From an uncultured Actinomycetes bacterium (GTDB taxonomy: Bacteria; Actinomycetota; Actinomycetes; Nanopelagicales; Nanopelagicaceae), in the NCBI GenBank assembly GCA_937876245.1, contig CALEGP010000029.1, forward strand, positions 1-44,677: DNA of 44,677 bases, in the 5' to 3' direction. Both the position numbers and the translations under genes were made by a program. Every line of letters starts with the position of its first letter. The first letter of the stretch is position 1. The notes under the pieces were generated by a model. That model did not search any database and was not told the origin of the DNA. It saw nothing but the letters and a program-made list of their open reading frames with translations. This document shows, one piece after another, positions 36,698-43,788 of the stretch.

Positions 36698-37853
36698 GGT
36701 ATTGAAGGCTTTTGAAAGGAGCGATGGCCGGTGGGGGCTTCGCAACCACGTTTTAGTTCTGCCTTTGCATTCAGCGCTCTCGGCAACCGCACGTAAAATT
36801 GCTGATGACTCACTTGGCGCTGTCGCAGTAAGTCATGATTGGTCAGGTGAGGTCGATGGAGATTTCGACCGGATTGTAAAAACATTTTCTGGTTTTGCTG
36901 CAAATCCAAATAACTACGCAACCTTATTCATAACAATCGGGACACCGAATGAATTGGGAATCATTGAATTAGCAAAAACTCTCGGTCTTTCTAAATTTGA
37001 AGTATTAAATGTTGCTGAGTTAGGTTCTATGGGGAAGGTTTACGAAGTTGGGCTAGCCCTTGCCAATTCCCTCGTGAAACAAGCTCGCCTAGCTTCTCGA
37101 GTCAACGCGCCATGGAGTGCAATAAAACTTGGTCAGGAATGTGGTGGATCAGATGCGCTTTCTGGGATTACTGCGAATCCGGCCCTAGGTGTGGCAAGTG
37201 ATCGTTTAGTGGATCTAGGTGCCTCCTCTGTTCTTGGCGAAACTACAGAAATTTTAGGCGCTGAACATCTACTCGCTGCGCGAGCAATTACACCGGAAAT
37301 TGGTTCCCAAATTATTGAAACTGTCGCACGCTATGAGCGTTCCATTAACTACGAAGGAATCGACATGCGGGGCGCGCAACCTTCGCGGGGAAATATTGAG
37401 GGTGGCCTGACAACTCTTGAAGAAAAATCTTTAGGCGCAGCAAAGAAAGCTGGCAACGCAATGTTCTCTGGCGTACTTGAATATGCTGACCAGGTTTCAA
37501 GCCCTGGCCTCTATTTTATGGATACACCCGGACATGATATTGAACAGCTAACTGGTTATGGAGCGGCTGGAATAAATATTGTAGTTTTCACAACGGGACG
37601 TGGAACGCCAACTGGATCGGCGATAATTCCAACTATTAAAGTGGCAACTAATACCACAATGGCAGATGCGATCCCTGATCTAATTGATCTAAATGCTGGA
37701 ACAATTGCGGATGGCCTAAATATGCTAGCTGATGTGGGGAGCGATCTTTTCGACTTAATTTTGGCTGTGGCAAATGGGGGCGAAACTAAAGCCGAAAAAG
37801 GGCTACATCACGAATTTTCTTTATCTCGTATGTACAACACCGTTATTCGCTAG
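36690..37853 (+). CDS. UxaA/SuyB-type dehydratase large subunit
   Basis: 387-residue protein resembling UxaA without its SAF domain and SuyB of sulfolactate sulfo-lyase. The core is intact: GQECGGSDALSGITANP (residues 149-165), GGLTTLEEKSLG, TPGHDIEQLTGYGAAG, VVFTTGRGTPTGSAIIPTIK and VANGGETKAE. At the N-terminus three conserved cysteine positions are lost: LPLHSA replaces LPxxxC, SHDWSGE replaces SHxxGC and ITIGTPNE replaces GLGCEN. The GTG start follows a GAGGTGAG ribosome-binding site inside the previous gene. It is the catalytic-core subunit of a three-part lyase whose substrate I cannot name. Confidence 0.83.
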   Translation: MSEVLKAFERSDGRWGLRNHVLVLPLHSALSATARKIADDSLGAVAVSHDWSGEVDGDFDRIVKTFSGFAANPNNYATLFITIGTPNELGIIELAKTLGLSKFEVLNVAELGSMGKVYEVGLALANSLVKQARLASRVNAPWSAIKLGQECGGSDALSGITANPALGVASDRLVDLGASSVLGETTEILGAEHLLAARAITPEIGSQIIETVARYERSINYEGIDMRGAQPSRGNIEGGLTTLEEKSLGAAKKAGNAMFSGVLEYADQVSSPGLYFMDTPGHDIEQLTGYGAAGINIVVFTTGRGTPTGSAIIPTIKVATNTTMADAIPDLIDLNAGTIADGLNMLADVGSDLFDLILAVANGGETKAEKGLHHEFSLSRMYNTVIR

Positions 37854-38701
37854 GCAAATATTTCTTCCAAAGCCGTTCTCATTACAGATGGCTCAGCCTC
37901 TACGCCAGTCCAGTACTTTATTCCGATAACGCCTTGATTTACTAGCATTCCAAGACCATCCAAAGTAATGCAACCGCGGCTTTCTGCCTCACGTAATAGA
38001 TTTGTTTTGGGAGGATTGGGAATAACATCTGCGACAATGATTCCGGCTCGCAATGAATCAAAATCAATATTTAATTTTGCATCAATAGCTGGAAACAAGC
38101 CGATGGAAGTTGAATTAATTACAATTTCAACATCATCTGGAATTGTATATTTGGAGTCCCACTTAATAAATTCAGCAATCACTTTTGTTTTTGAATTTAA
38201 GAGATCTACTAAAGTTTCACCTCGATTTTTATCACGGTTTACAACTAGAATTTTTGTAGCTCCAGCCAACGCGAGTTCAACACCTATCGCGCGAGCTGCG
38301 CCACCTGCGCCAAATAAAACTATGCTCTTGTTAACTGGAGAGACCACGGTTTCTAAAGACTTCAGAAATCCTTTTCCATCAGTATTTTCACCAATGAATT
38401 GCCCATCCCGAAGTACAACACAATTTACGGCGCCGATCAGGTCAGCAGATATACCGATGCCATCTAGATGTTCGATTACTGCTACCTTATTTGGAATTGA
38501 ACAATTGAATCCGATCCACCCCATCGCTCGGGCTCCAGCAACAACCTCACCAAGTTTCTCGGGTCCTGCCTCTATATTGATGTAACGGATATTTAGGCTA
38601 TGGTGCCGGTAGGCGGCTTCCATCATTACTACGGAGGGATTCTCGTCGACTGGCTCAGCAAAACATCCCGTTAGTTGGCTCAAGAAGTGTAATTCGCTCA
38701 T
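37850..38701 (-). CDS. Shikimate dehydrogenase (AroE) family protein, atypical substrate site
   Basis: 283-residue AroE-fold oxidoreductase. The catalytic Lys72 is in CSIPNK and Asp108 in GENTDGKGF; GAGGAARA (around residue 135) and NRDKNR are the cofactor motifs, and MLVNQGVIGIKYWTG is the usual C-terminal signature. The substrate-binding SxS near the N-terminus is instead NPS (residues 21-23) within PVDENPSVVMMEAA. This, and its place beside a sugar-acid dehydratase rather than other aro genes, suggests a substrate other than shikimate, perhaps quinate or a related polyhydroxy acid. The 3' end overlaps the dehydratase stop by four bases (convergent). Confidence 0.8.
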   Translation of the reverse strand: MSELHFLSQLTGCFAEPVDENPSVVMMEAAYRHHSLNIRYINIEAGPEKLGEVVAGARAMGWIGFNCSIPNKVAVIEHLDGIGISADLIGAVNCVVLRDGQFIGENTDGKGFLKSLETVVSPVNKSIVLFGAGGAARAIGVELALAGATKILVVNRDKNRGETLVDLLNSKTKVIAEFIKWDSKYTIPDDVEIVINSTSIGLFPAIDAKLNIDFDSLRAGIIVADVIPNPPKTNLLREAESRGCITLDGLGMLVNQGVIGIKYWTGVEAEPSVMRTALEEIFA

Positions 38702-38773
38702 TTTTCTTCCGTTCTATTGAAATCTGACTCTAATGGGTCAATTATGCTCTTAATACTTCGACGAGAGGCACAA

Positions 38774-39205
38774 ATGCAAATTTCGAGTTTATTGTCGGGC
38801 AAGCAAGTTCATACGATCAAGCCCGAGGCGACAATCAAGGAGTTGAGTCAAAAGCTCTCTGAGCTAAATATCGGTGCGCTTGTCGTATCTCCTGATGGTA
38901 AAAAAATTAATGGGATTGTTTCGGAGCGAGATATTGTCCATGCTCTGCCATTGCATATGCATGAGCTTGGAGATATACATGTTCGAGACATTATGACCGT
39001 AACTGTTATGAGCTGCAAAAAAGATACGACGGTGGCACAGTTAATGGCTTTAATGACTGATCAGAGAATTCGCCATGTGCCAGTCGTTGATGAGGCTGGT
39101 GAACTACTTTCGATAATCTCAATTGGTGATGTTGTAAAATCTTATGTTTCTGAAATTGACGTCGAGCGGATTGCTTTACTTGATTATGTTAAGTCTGCTG
39201 GCTAA
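38774..39205 (+). CDS. CBS-domain-pair protein
   Basis: 143-residue protein made of two CBS domains (about residues 5-60 and 75-135), a module that binds adenine nucleotides. SPDGKKINGIVSERDIVHAL and EAGELLSIISIGDVVK are typical ends of each repeat. ATG 38774 is chosen because GAGAGG precedes it and the CBS domain starts soon after; the frame is open to 38717. Stand-alone proteins of this kind are common and usually of unknown target. Its 3' end overlaps the convergent methyltransferase gene by 30 nt. Confidence 0.87.
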   Translation: MQISSLLSGKQVHTIKPEATIKELSQKLSELNIGALVVSPDGKKINGIVSERDIVHALPLHMHELGDIHVRDIMTVTVMSCKKDTTVAQLMALMTDQRIRHVPVVDEAGELLSIISIGDVVKSYVSEIDVERIALLDYVKSAG

Positions 39206-40363
39206 GGCCGGCGTTACATTCCAATAATTTAGCATGTCCTGGTAATTGGCAAAATCTTTAGGTTCTGCTTTGGCGCCGGTAAAGACTGCCCTGATCATTA
39301 AATTCTTTGGAGTGTGTTCTCCGCCGATAAATTCAATAACCTCACTTCGAAAACCAACCAATTTCAAAATTTGAGCACGCAGCGCATCGGTCATTAGGTC
39401 ACCGAGCCGCTCCTTCATCAAGCCGTGCTTAGTCAAGATACTCCATGGTTCAGGAACGTGGTTCATTTGAGTTTGTAGCTCATGTTGACAGCAAGGAGCA
39501 ATTAACAATAACTTTGCACCGCTATTTACTGCCCAAGCAATGGCATCGTCGGTGGCAGTGTCGCATGCATGCAGGGCAATCGCAATATCAGTCGTCGTCA
39601 ACGGAGTCTGGTCAATGGCCTCGGCTCTAAATTCGATCGAATCCTCAATATTCAATTTCCTTGCAATCTCCGTATTGCGCTTGAAAGATTCTTCTCTGAG
39701 GTCAATCCCGACCACGCGAACCGGCATTCCAATATTCTTTAAATACTGGTGCGCAGCAAATGTTAGATAGGCGTTTCCGCAACCAAGATCGGTTATAACA
39801 AGTGGGTTTTCTGGTGTTGGTTGATGGATCTGCTTGGCCTCAATTGCCGAGTTAAGAGTAGGCACAAGTAGCCTCAAGAACTCTTCGACCTGCAGATACT
39901 TATCGCTGCGTGTTGGCTTTACTCTCCCGGCAGAATCTGAGATTCCGACTTCTATCAAGAAGGGATCCGAAGCATCTAGTAAGCGGAGTTTTTTGCGATC
40001 ATGCTCCAAATTCTGTTCCCGCTTGACGCTCTCCCTATGAATCTGAGCATCGCCTTTTTTAGTAACTCTGATGGAGAGCGCCCCTCGCGTATGTTCAACT
40101 AAAATATTTGCATAACCCATTTCTAAATACTTTCGAATATCGAAATTACTAGGCAAAATATTGTTTGTGGTCATTTGTCGACCATCATTTTCCATAATCT
40201 GTAAGGTCAAAGCTTCCTTAATCATTACGGGACGAATATCAATTCTCTCAAAAGGTACGCTCATATTGCGCCTTCTGCCCGATAAAACAACCCTTATCAG
40301 CTCTTGGGTATTTGCAATCAGATTGCTTGCCTCATCAAATGCAATCTCAAGCGCCAGAGCCAT
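39176..40363 (-). CDS. SAM-dependent methyltransferase, Methyltransf_32-like
   Basis: 395-residue protein with an N-terminal region of about 170 residues and a C-terminal Rossmann methyltransferase domain. TDLGCGNAYLTFAAHQYL near residue 188 binds SAM. ALHACDTATDDAI and LIAPCCQHEL near residues 258-290 match a family of predicted methyltransferases often linked to RNA modification. SD AAAGGG precedes the ATG, which lies one base after the dapC stop. The target is unknown. The last 30 nt are antisense to the CBS gene's end. Confidence 0.83.
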   Translation of the reverse strand: MALALEIAFDEASNLIANTQELIRVVLSGRRRNMSVPFERIDIRPVMIKEALTLQIMENDGRQMTTNNILPSNFDIRKYLEMGYANILVEHTRGALSIRVTKKGDAQIHRESVKREQNLEHDRKKLRLLDASDPFLIEVGISDSAGRVKPTRSDKYLQVEEFLRLLVPTLNSAIEAKQIHQPTPENPLVITDLGCGNAYLTFAAHQYLKNIGMPVRVVGIDLREESFKRNTEIARKLNIEDSIEFRAEAIDQTPLTTTDIAIALHACDTATDDAIAWAVNSGAKLLLIAPCCQHELQTQMNHVPEPWSILTKHGLMKERLGDLMTDALRAQILKLVGFRSEVIEFIGGEHTPKNLMIRAVFTGAKAEPKDFANYQDMLNYWNVTPALASRLNIIK

Positions 40364-40364
40364 T

Positions 40365-41441
40365 TCAAGCCCTTTGCAAACTATTTAAGATTCGCTTTGT
40401 GGCATCTGCGATTTGCTCATCGGTTGCGGTTAGAGCAATTCGAATATAGTTAGTACCAGCTTCGCCATAAAAAATGCCTGGTGTTGCCAAAATTCCCAAT
40501 TCCGCCAGCCAAGAAACTGAGTCCCAAGATTTTTCGTGTCTAGTGCACCAAATGTAGAGTCCGGCGTCAGAGAACTCGATTTCAAACCCAGCTTGAATAA
40601 GTGCAGTGCTTAAAACTTCCCGCCGGCGTGAATATCGAACTGCCTGTTCTGAAACGTGTTTTTCATCGCCGAGAGCAGCTGTCATAGCGCTCTGAATTGG
40701 TAGTGGCACCATCATCCCGGCATGTTTTCTAACTTCCCGAATTTTTGAAATTATTTCAGGATCACCAATAATTAATCCTGCACGATAGCCGGCAAGGTTA
40801 GAGCGCTTGGACATGGAGTGCACTGCCAGCAGATTCTTATTATTGCCCTTCGCTACATTTAGAATCGAAATGGGCGCTTGGCCGGTGGCTGGAAAACTTA
40901 AATAACATTCATCGCTTACAACAAGAGAGTCATTTTTGCGCGCGTAATCTATTGCAGCTTGCATTTCCTTTTCGCTGTGTACTCGCCCGGTTGGATTTGA
41001 GGGTGAATTTATCCACGCAATCTCACTCTTGGGCCAAGTTTCTGCATCTAGTTCTACGGCAATTGCACTAGCTTCATAAATCATTGAGCCAACCAGATAG
41101 GTTGGATAAGCAATCTTGGGATATAGGACCGTTTTCGCACGAAGTATGGAGGGCAGCCAAGCGACCAATTCCTTAGAACCGATTGTCGGAAGTAGATCAA
41201 ATTCGCCACTCGCGCCTAAAATATTTGTTGCCCAATTTCGCATCGCCGCACGCAGTTCTGGTGTGCCGATTGTCACCGGGTAGCTCGGTGAATTTGAATA
41301 ATCTTTTAGCGCGGTCTGAATAAATTCTGGAGTTGCATCAATTGGCGTGCCTTGAGATAAATCAATTATTCCATTCTTGTGTTCGCGCGCATGCGCACCA
41401 AAGGGTGCCAAGGCATCCCAAGGGAAATCAGGAAGCTTCAG
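40365..41441 (-). CDS. dapC: N-succinyldiaminopimelate aminotransferase DapC
   Basis: About 358-residue class I/II PLP aminotransferase for the lysine/diaminopimelate pathway. IDLSQGTPIDATPEFIQ, NSPSNPTGRVH, SDECYLSF, SMSKRSNLAGYRAG (PLP Lys) and YIRIALT are present. The conserved N-terminal LPDFPWD lies upstream of the first TTG (41411). Between it and the in-frame stop only CTG (41441) or ATA (41447) could serve as start. I use CTG 41441 because the motif argues that translation begins before TTG. The fdxA stop is 8 bp upstream, as in other actinobacteria. Confidence 0.88.
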   Translation of the reverse strand: MKLPDFPWDALAPFGAHAREHKNGIIDLSQGTPIDATPEFIQTALKDYSNSPSYPVTIGTPELRAAMRNWATNILGASGEFDLLPTIGSKELVAWLPSILRAKTVLYPKIAYPTYLVGSMIYEASAIAVELDAETWPKSEIAWINSPSNPTGRVHSEKEMQAAIDYARKNDSLVVSDECYLSFPATGQAPISILNVAKGNNKNLLAVHSMSKRSNLAGYRAGLIIGDPEIISKIREVRKHAGMMVPLPIQSAMTAALGDEKHVSEQAVRYSRRREVLSTALIQAGFEIEFSDAGLYIWCTRHEKSWDSVSWLAELGILATPGIFYGEAGTNYIRIALTATDEQIADATKRILNSLQRA

Positions 41442-41449
41442 TTTTATCG

Positions 41450-41770
41450 CTACTTAGCTTTGGGCGGAAGCGCTATTACAGATTCGTGATCTGTTCCTGT
41501 TGCGCCAACTTTACTCGCACCACCAGGTGAACCAATTTCTACGAAGAATTCGCCGTTTATCCCGCCAAACTCTTTCCACTGTGAGGGAACATCATCTTCA
41601 TAATAAATTGCCTCTACCGGACATACTGGCTCGCAGGCGCCACAATCAACACATTCATCAGGCTGGATATAGAGCATGCGCCCGCCCTCATAGATGCAAT
41701 CAACAGGACATTCTTCGATACAAGATTTATCCTTAACATCCACACAAGGTTCTGCGATTATGTAGGTCAC
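41450..41770 (-). CDS. fdxA: 7Fe ferredoxin FdxA
   Basis: 106-residue ferredoxin. Cysteines at 9, 17, 21 and 25 and at 40, 43, 46 and 50 fit the [3Fe-4S][4Fe-4S] actinobacterial type. MTYIIAEPCVDVKDKSC, YEGGRMLYI, EPVCPVEAIYYEDDVP and GSPGGASKVG are near-diagnostic. It carries electrons for oxidoreductases such as cytochromes P450. The start is GTG at 41768-41770, with AAAGG about 8 nt upstream. The pairing with downstream dapC is conserved in the phylum. Confidence 0.96.
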   Translation of the reverse strand: MTYIIAEPCVDVKDKSCIEECPVDCIYEGGRMLYIQPDECVDCGACEPVCPVEAIYYEDDVPSQWKEFGGINGEFFVEIGSPGGASKVGATGTDHESVIALPPKAK

Positions 41771-41870
41771 TTAACAGCCTTTCTACCAAATGGTCGGTTC
41801 AATGAGCCTAGGATAGCGAATACTTTGTAATAGCGTCAGCCAGTAGAGGCGAATTGGAGGAGCATAGAGT

Positions 41871-42062
41871 ATGGGAAATCCCACTCCTTCAGAGAATGAG
41901 ATTGGCAAAAGGGTTTCAATACGCCTTCACGACCCGGAGGGAGGCTTCCGAGATTTACTCGGCACTTTGGAAGCACTGGACTTGGTTCGCAAGAAGGATG
42001 GCAGCCTTAAAAAATTTGATCCTGAAGCCATCGCGCTATGGAAGGTGGTGCCGCAAAAATGA
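41871..42062 (+). CDS. Small SH3-like protein resembling the N-terminal domain of an actinobacterial GNAT family
   Basis: 63-residue acidic/basic protein with a strong GGAGG at 41856-41860. IGKRVSIRLHDPEGGFRDLLGTLEAL followed by DPEAIALWKVVP resembles, from memory, the small beta-rich N-terminal domain that precedes the acetyltransferase in Rv0428c-type proteins. Here no acetyltransferase follows: the frame stops and cysS starts by ATGA overlap. It may be a reduced stand-alone version, and it is co-translated with cysS. Function unknown; the resemblance is moderate. Confidence 0.7.
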   Translation: MGNPTPSENEIGKRVSIRLHDPEGGFRDLLGTLEALDLVRKKDGSLKKFDPEAIALWKVVPQK

Positions 42063-43468
42063 ATAGTGGCCTATTTCTCTTCGACACAAAAGATCGAGAG
42101 TTAAAAGAAGTCTGTGCAAATAATGGCTTTGAGGTTCGGATTTATTGTTGTGGCCCAACAGTTTATCGAGATGCTCACGTCGGCAACCTTCGGACTTTCC
42201 TGCTTGGCGATTTAATTTCCCGCACCTTGGCCTTTACGGGAATCGATTCAAAACTAATTCAGAATATAACTGATGTTGGACATATGGGCGAAGACTTCGA
42301 GGGCAATGAAGTTGGCGAGGACAAAATTTTAGCGCAATCTAAATCCCAAGCGCGGGAACCATTTGAAATCGCTCGCGAATACGAGGCCCACTTTCATAGC
42401 GACCTTGCGGCGTTAAACATTATTCCTGCCGCCGCTTATCCAAGAGCCAGCGAAACCATTGAGCTCATGCAAAACTTAATTGCAGAACTAATTGCAACTG
42501 ATCATGCCTACGTGGGCGGTGACGGATCTCTCTATTTTTCCGCTAAGAGCTTCCCAGAATATGGCGAATTATCAGGTAATCGACTCGATTCCCTCGTGCC
42601 AGGCCATCGCTATGACTATGTTGATGATGGGGCCAAGAGGTTCCACGCCGATTGGGCTCTTTGGAAAGCGGCAGGAGATCGAACTGAGATGGTTTGGCAG
42701 TCTCCTTGGGGTTTGGGTTTCCCTGGATGGCATATCGAATGTTCAGCAATGTCTCTTCATTTTCTAGAGGGACACGTCGATCTGCATTTAGGCGGAATAG
42801 ATTTGCGATTCCCTCACCACGAAAATGAACGTGCACAGTCAAATGCTGGCGTTGGTTACGAAGCAGTCGATAGTTGGGTCCATGGGGAGCATCTGCTCTT
42901 TGAAGGTAGAAAAATGTCTAAGAGCGCGGGCAACGTAATTTTATTGAGTGATGTAGTTGCCAAAGGGCTAGACCCAATGGCACTGCGCCTGTGCTTCTTA
43001 GAAAATCGATATCGAAGTCAGATGGATTTAACTTGGGACTCATTGAAAGCTGCAGATTCGACGCTCAGTAGATGGCGCCAAAGAATTAGAGAATGGAGCA
43101 GTCAGGGCGAAATTGATGAAAGTTTTATTTCGGATTTTTCCTTAGGCTCTGTTACAGATATTCAAAAGGATTTGGATATACCTCGGGCTTTGCAGCAATT
43201 GCGAAAATTGGAGAAAGACCCTTATTTTACTGGTGCGACCAAGGCTGCCTGTTTTACCAAACTGGATGAAATTTATGGCCTTGAACTAGGTAGGCCGAAG
43301 GAAACCAAAAAAGAGCTCTCTTCTGAATTAATTGAGCTACTGGGCGAACGAAGTACGGCGAGGGCCGCCAAAGATTTTGCCCGCAGTGACAAACTTCGAA
43401 ACCAGTTAAGTACTCTTGGAATTAGCGTTAAAGATTCACCGACAGGACAAAACTGGGAATGGCGCTAA
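42059..43468 (+). CDS. cysS: Cysteinyl-tRNA synthetase
   Basis: 469-residue class I synthetase that charges tRNA-Cys. CGPTVYRDAHVGNLRTF holds a zinc Cys (Cys31) and the HIGH-like motif HVGN (40-43). GWHIECSAM and HHENERAQS carry the other zinc ligands, and GRKMSKSAGNV the KMSKS loop. It is not MshC, the mycothiol ligase, whose motif is different. HVGN rather than HIGH marks a divergent CysRS group. ATG 42059 is chosen since it overlaps the previous stop and matches family length; an in-frame ATG at 42038 would add seven residues. Confidence 0.93.
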   Translation: MNSGLFLFDTKDRELKEVCANNGFEVRIYCCGPTVYRDAHVGNLRTFLLGDLISRTLAFTGIDSKLIQNITDVGHMGEDFEGNEVGEDKILAQSKSQAREPFEIAREYEAHFHSDLAALNIIPAAAYPRASETIELMQNLIAELIATDHAYVGGDGSLYFSAKSFPEYGELSGNRLDSLVPGHRYDYVDDGAKRFHADWALWKAAGDRTEMVWQSPWGLGFPGWHIECSAMSLHFLEGHVDLHLGGIDLRFPHHENERAQSNAGVGYEAVDSWVHGEHLLFEGRKMSKSAGNVILLSDVVAKGLDPMALRLCFLENRYRSQMDLTWDSLKAADSTLSRWRQRIREWSSQGEIDESFISDFSLGSVTDIQKDLDIPRALQQLRKLEKDPYFTGATKAACFTKLDEIYGLELGRPKETKKELSSELIELLGERSTARAAKDFARSDKLRNQLSTLGISVKDSPTGQNWEWR

Positions 43469-43788
43469 TTCTTACGAATTGCGGCAAAAGCGCCGACAAG
43501 TAAGCCAGTAAGCAGAAAGATATTTCCATAAGAATTGGAAATTATAAGAATTTCATGGCTCAAACCATACGAACCGGCGCGCAGGGCAACAGCTAACCAG
43601 GCAAGCGCGGCTATCACCTTGAAACTTCTTCCGCCAAATAGTTGCCCGGCGAAGGATATTCCCACTCCAGTAGTCAGTAGCGCAATAACAATCCCAAAAG
43701 GTTGAAAAGCATTGTGCAACATAACTCCAATAAATCCAATTACGGCACCAAAAAAAGCAGCTCCGATTATGCCAACACTCCTAGCCAA
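43465..43788 (-). CDS. Small membrane protein, DUF6113-like
   Basis: 107-residue protein with four hydrophobic segments (about 5-25, 30-50, 57-73 and 85-104). It overlaps mshB by 8 nt on the same strand and the convergent cysS stop by 4 nt. Small membrane proteins of this kind commonly follow mshB in actinobacteria. No catalytic motif is visible. Function unknown, though the conserved neighbourhood hints at a link to mycothiol or the cell envelope. Confidence 0.75.
   Translation of the reverse strand: MARSVGIIGAAFFGAVIGFIGVMLHNAFQPFGIVIALLTTGVGISFAGQLFGGRSFKVIAALAWLAVALRAGSYGLSHEILIISNSYGNIFLLTGLLVGAFAAIRKN

Noticed and set aside
37968-38585. Open frame of 205 codons on plus, opposite the AroE-like gene
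   Set aside because: Antisense shadow of a gene with intact catalytic motifs; composition is typical of a reverse frame.
41854-42066. Alternative 70-residue frame overlapping the small SH3-like gene
   Set aside because: Its start overlaps the ribosome-binding site of the 63-residue frame, which has better spacing, a family-like pattern and ATGA coupling to cysS.
42059-43468. Reading the synthetase gene as mshC because mshB is nearby
   Set aside because: It has full CysRS zinc ligands and KMSKS loop, and its N-terminal motif is unlike the MshC motif.
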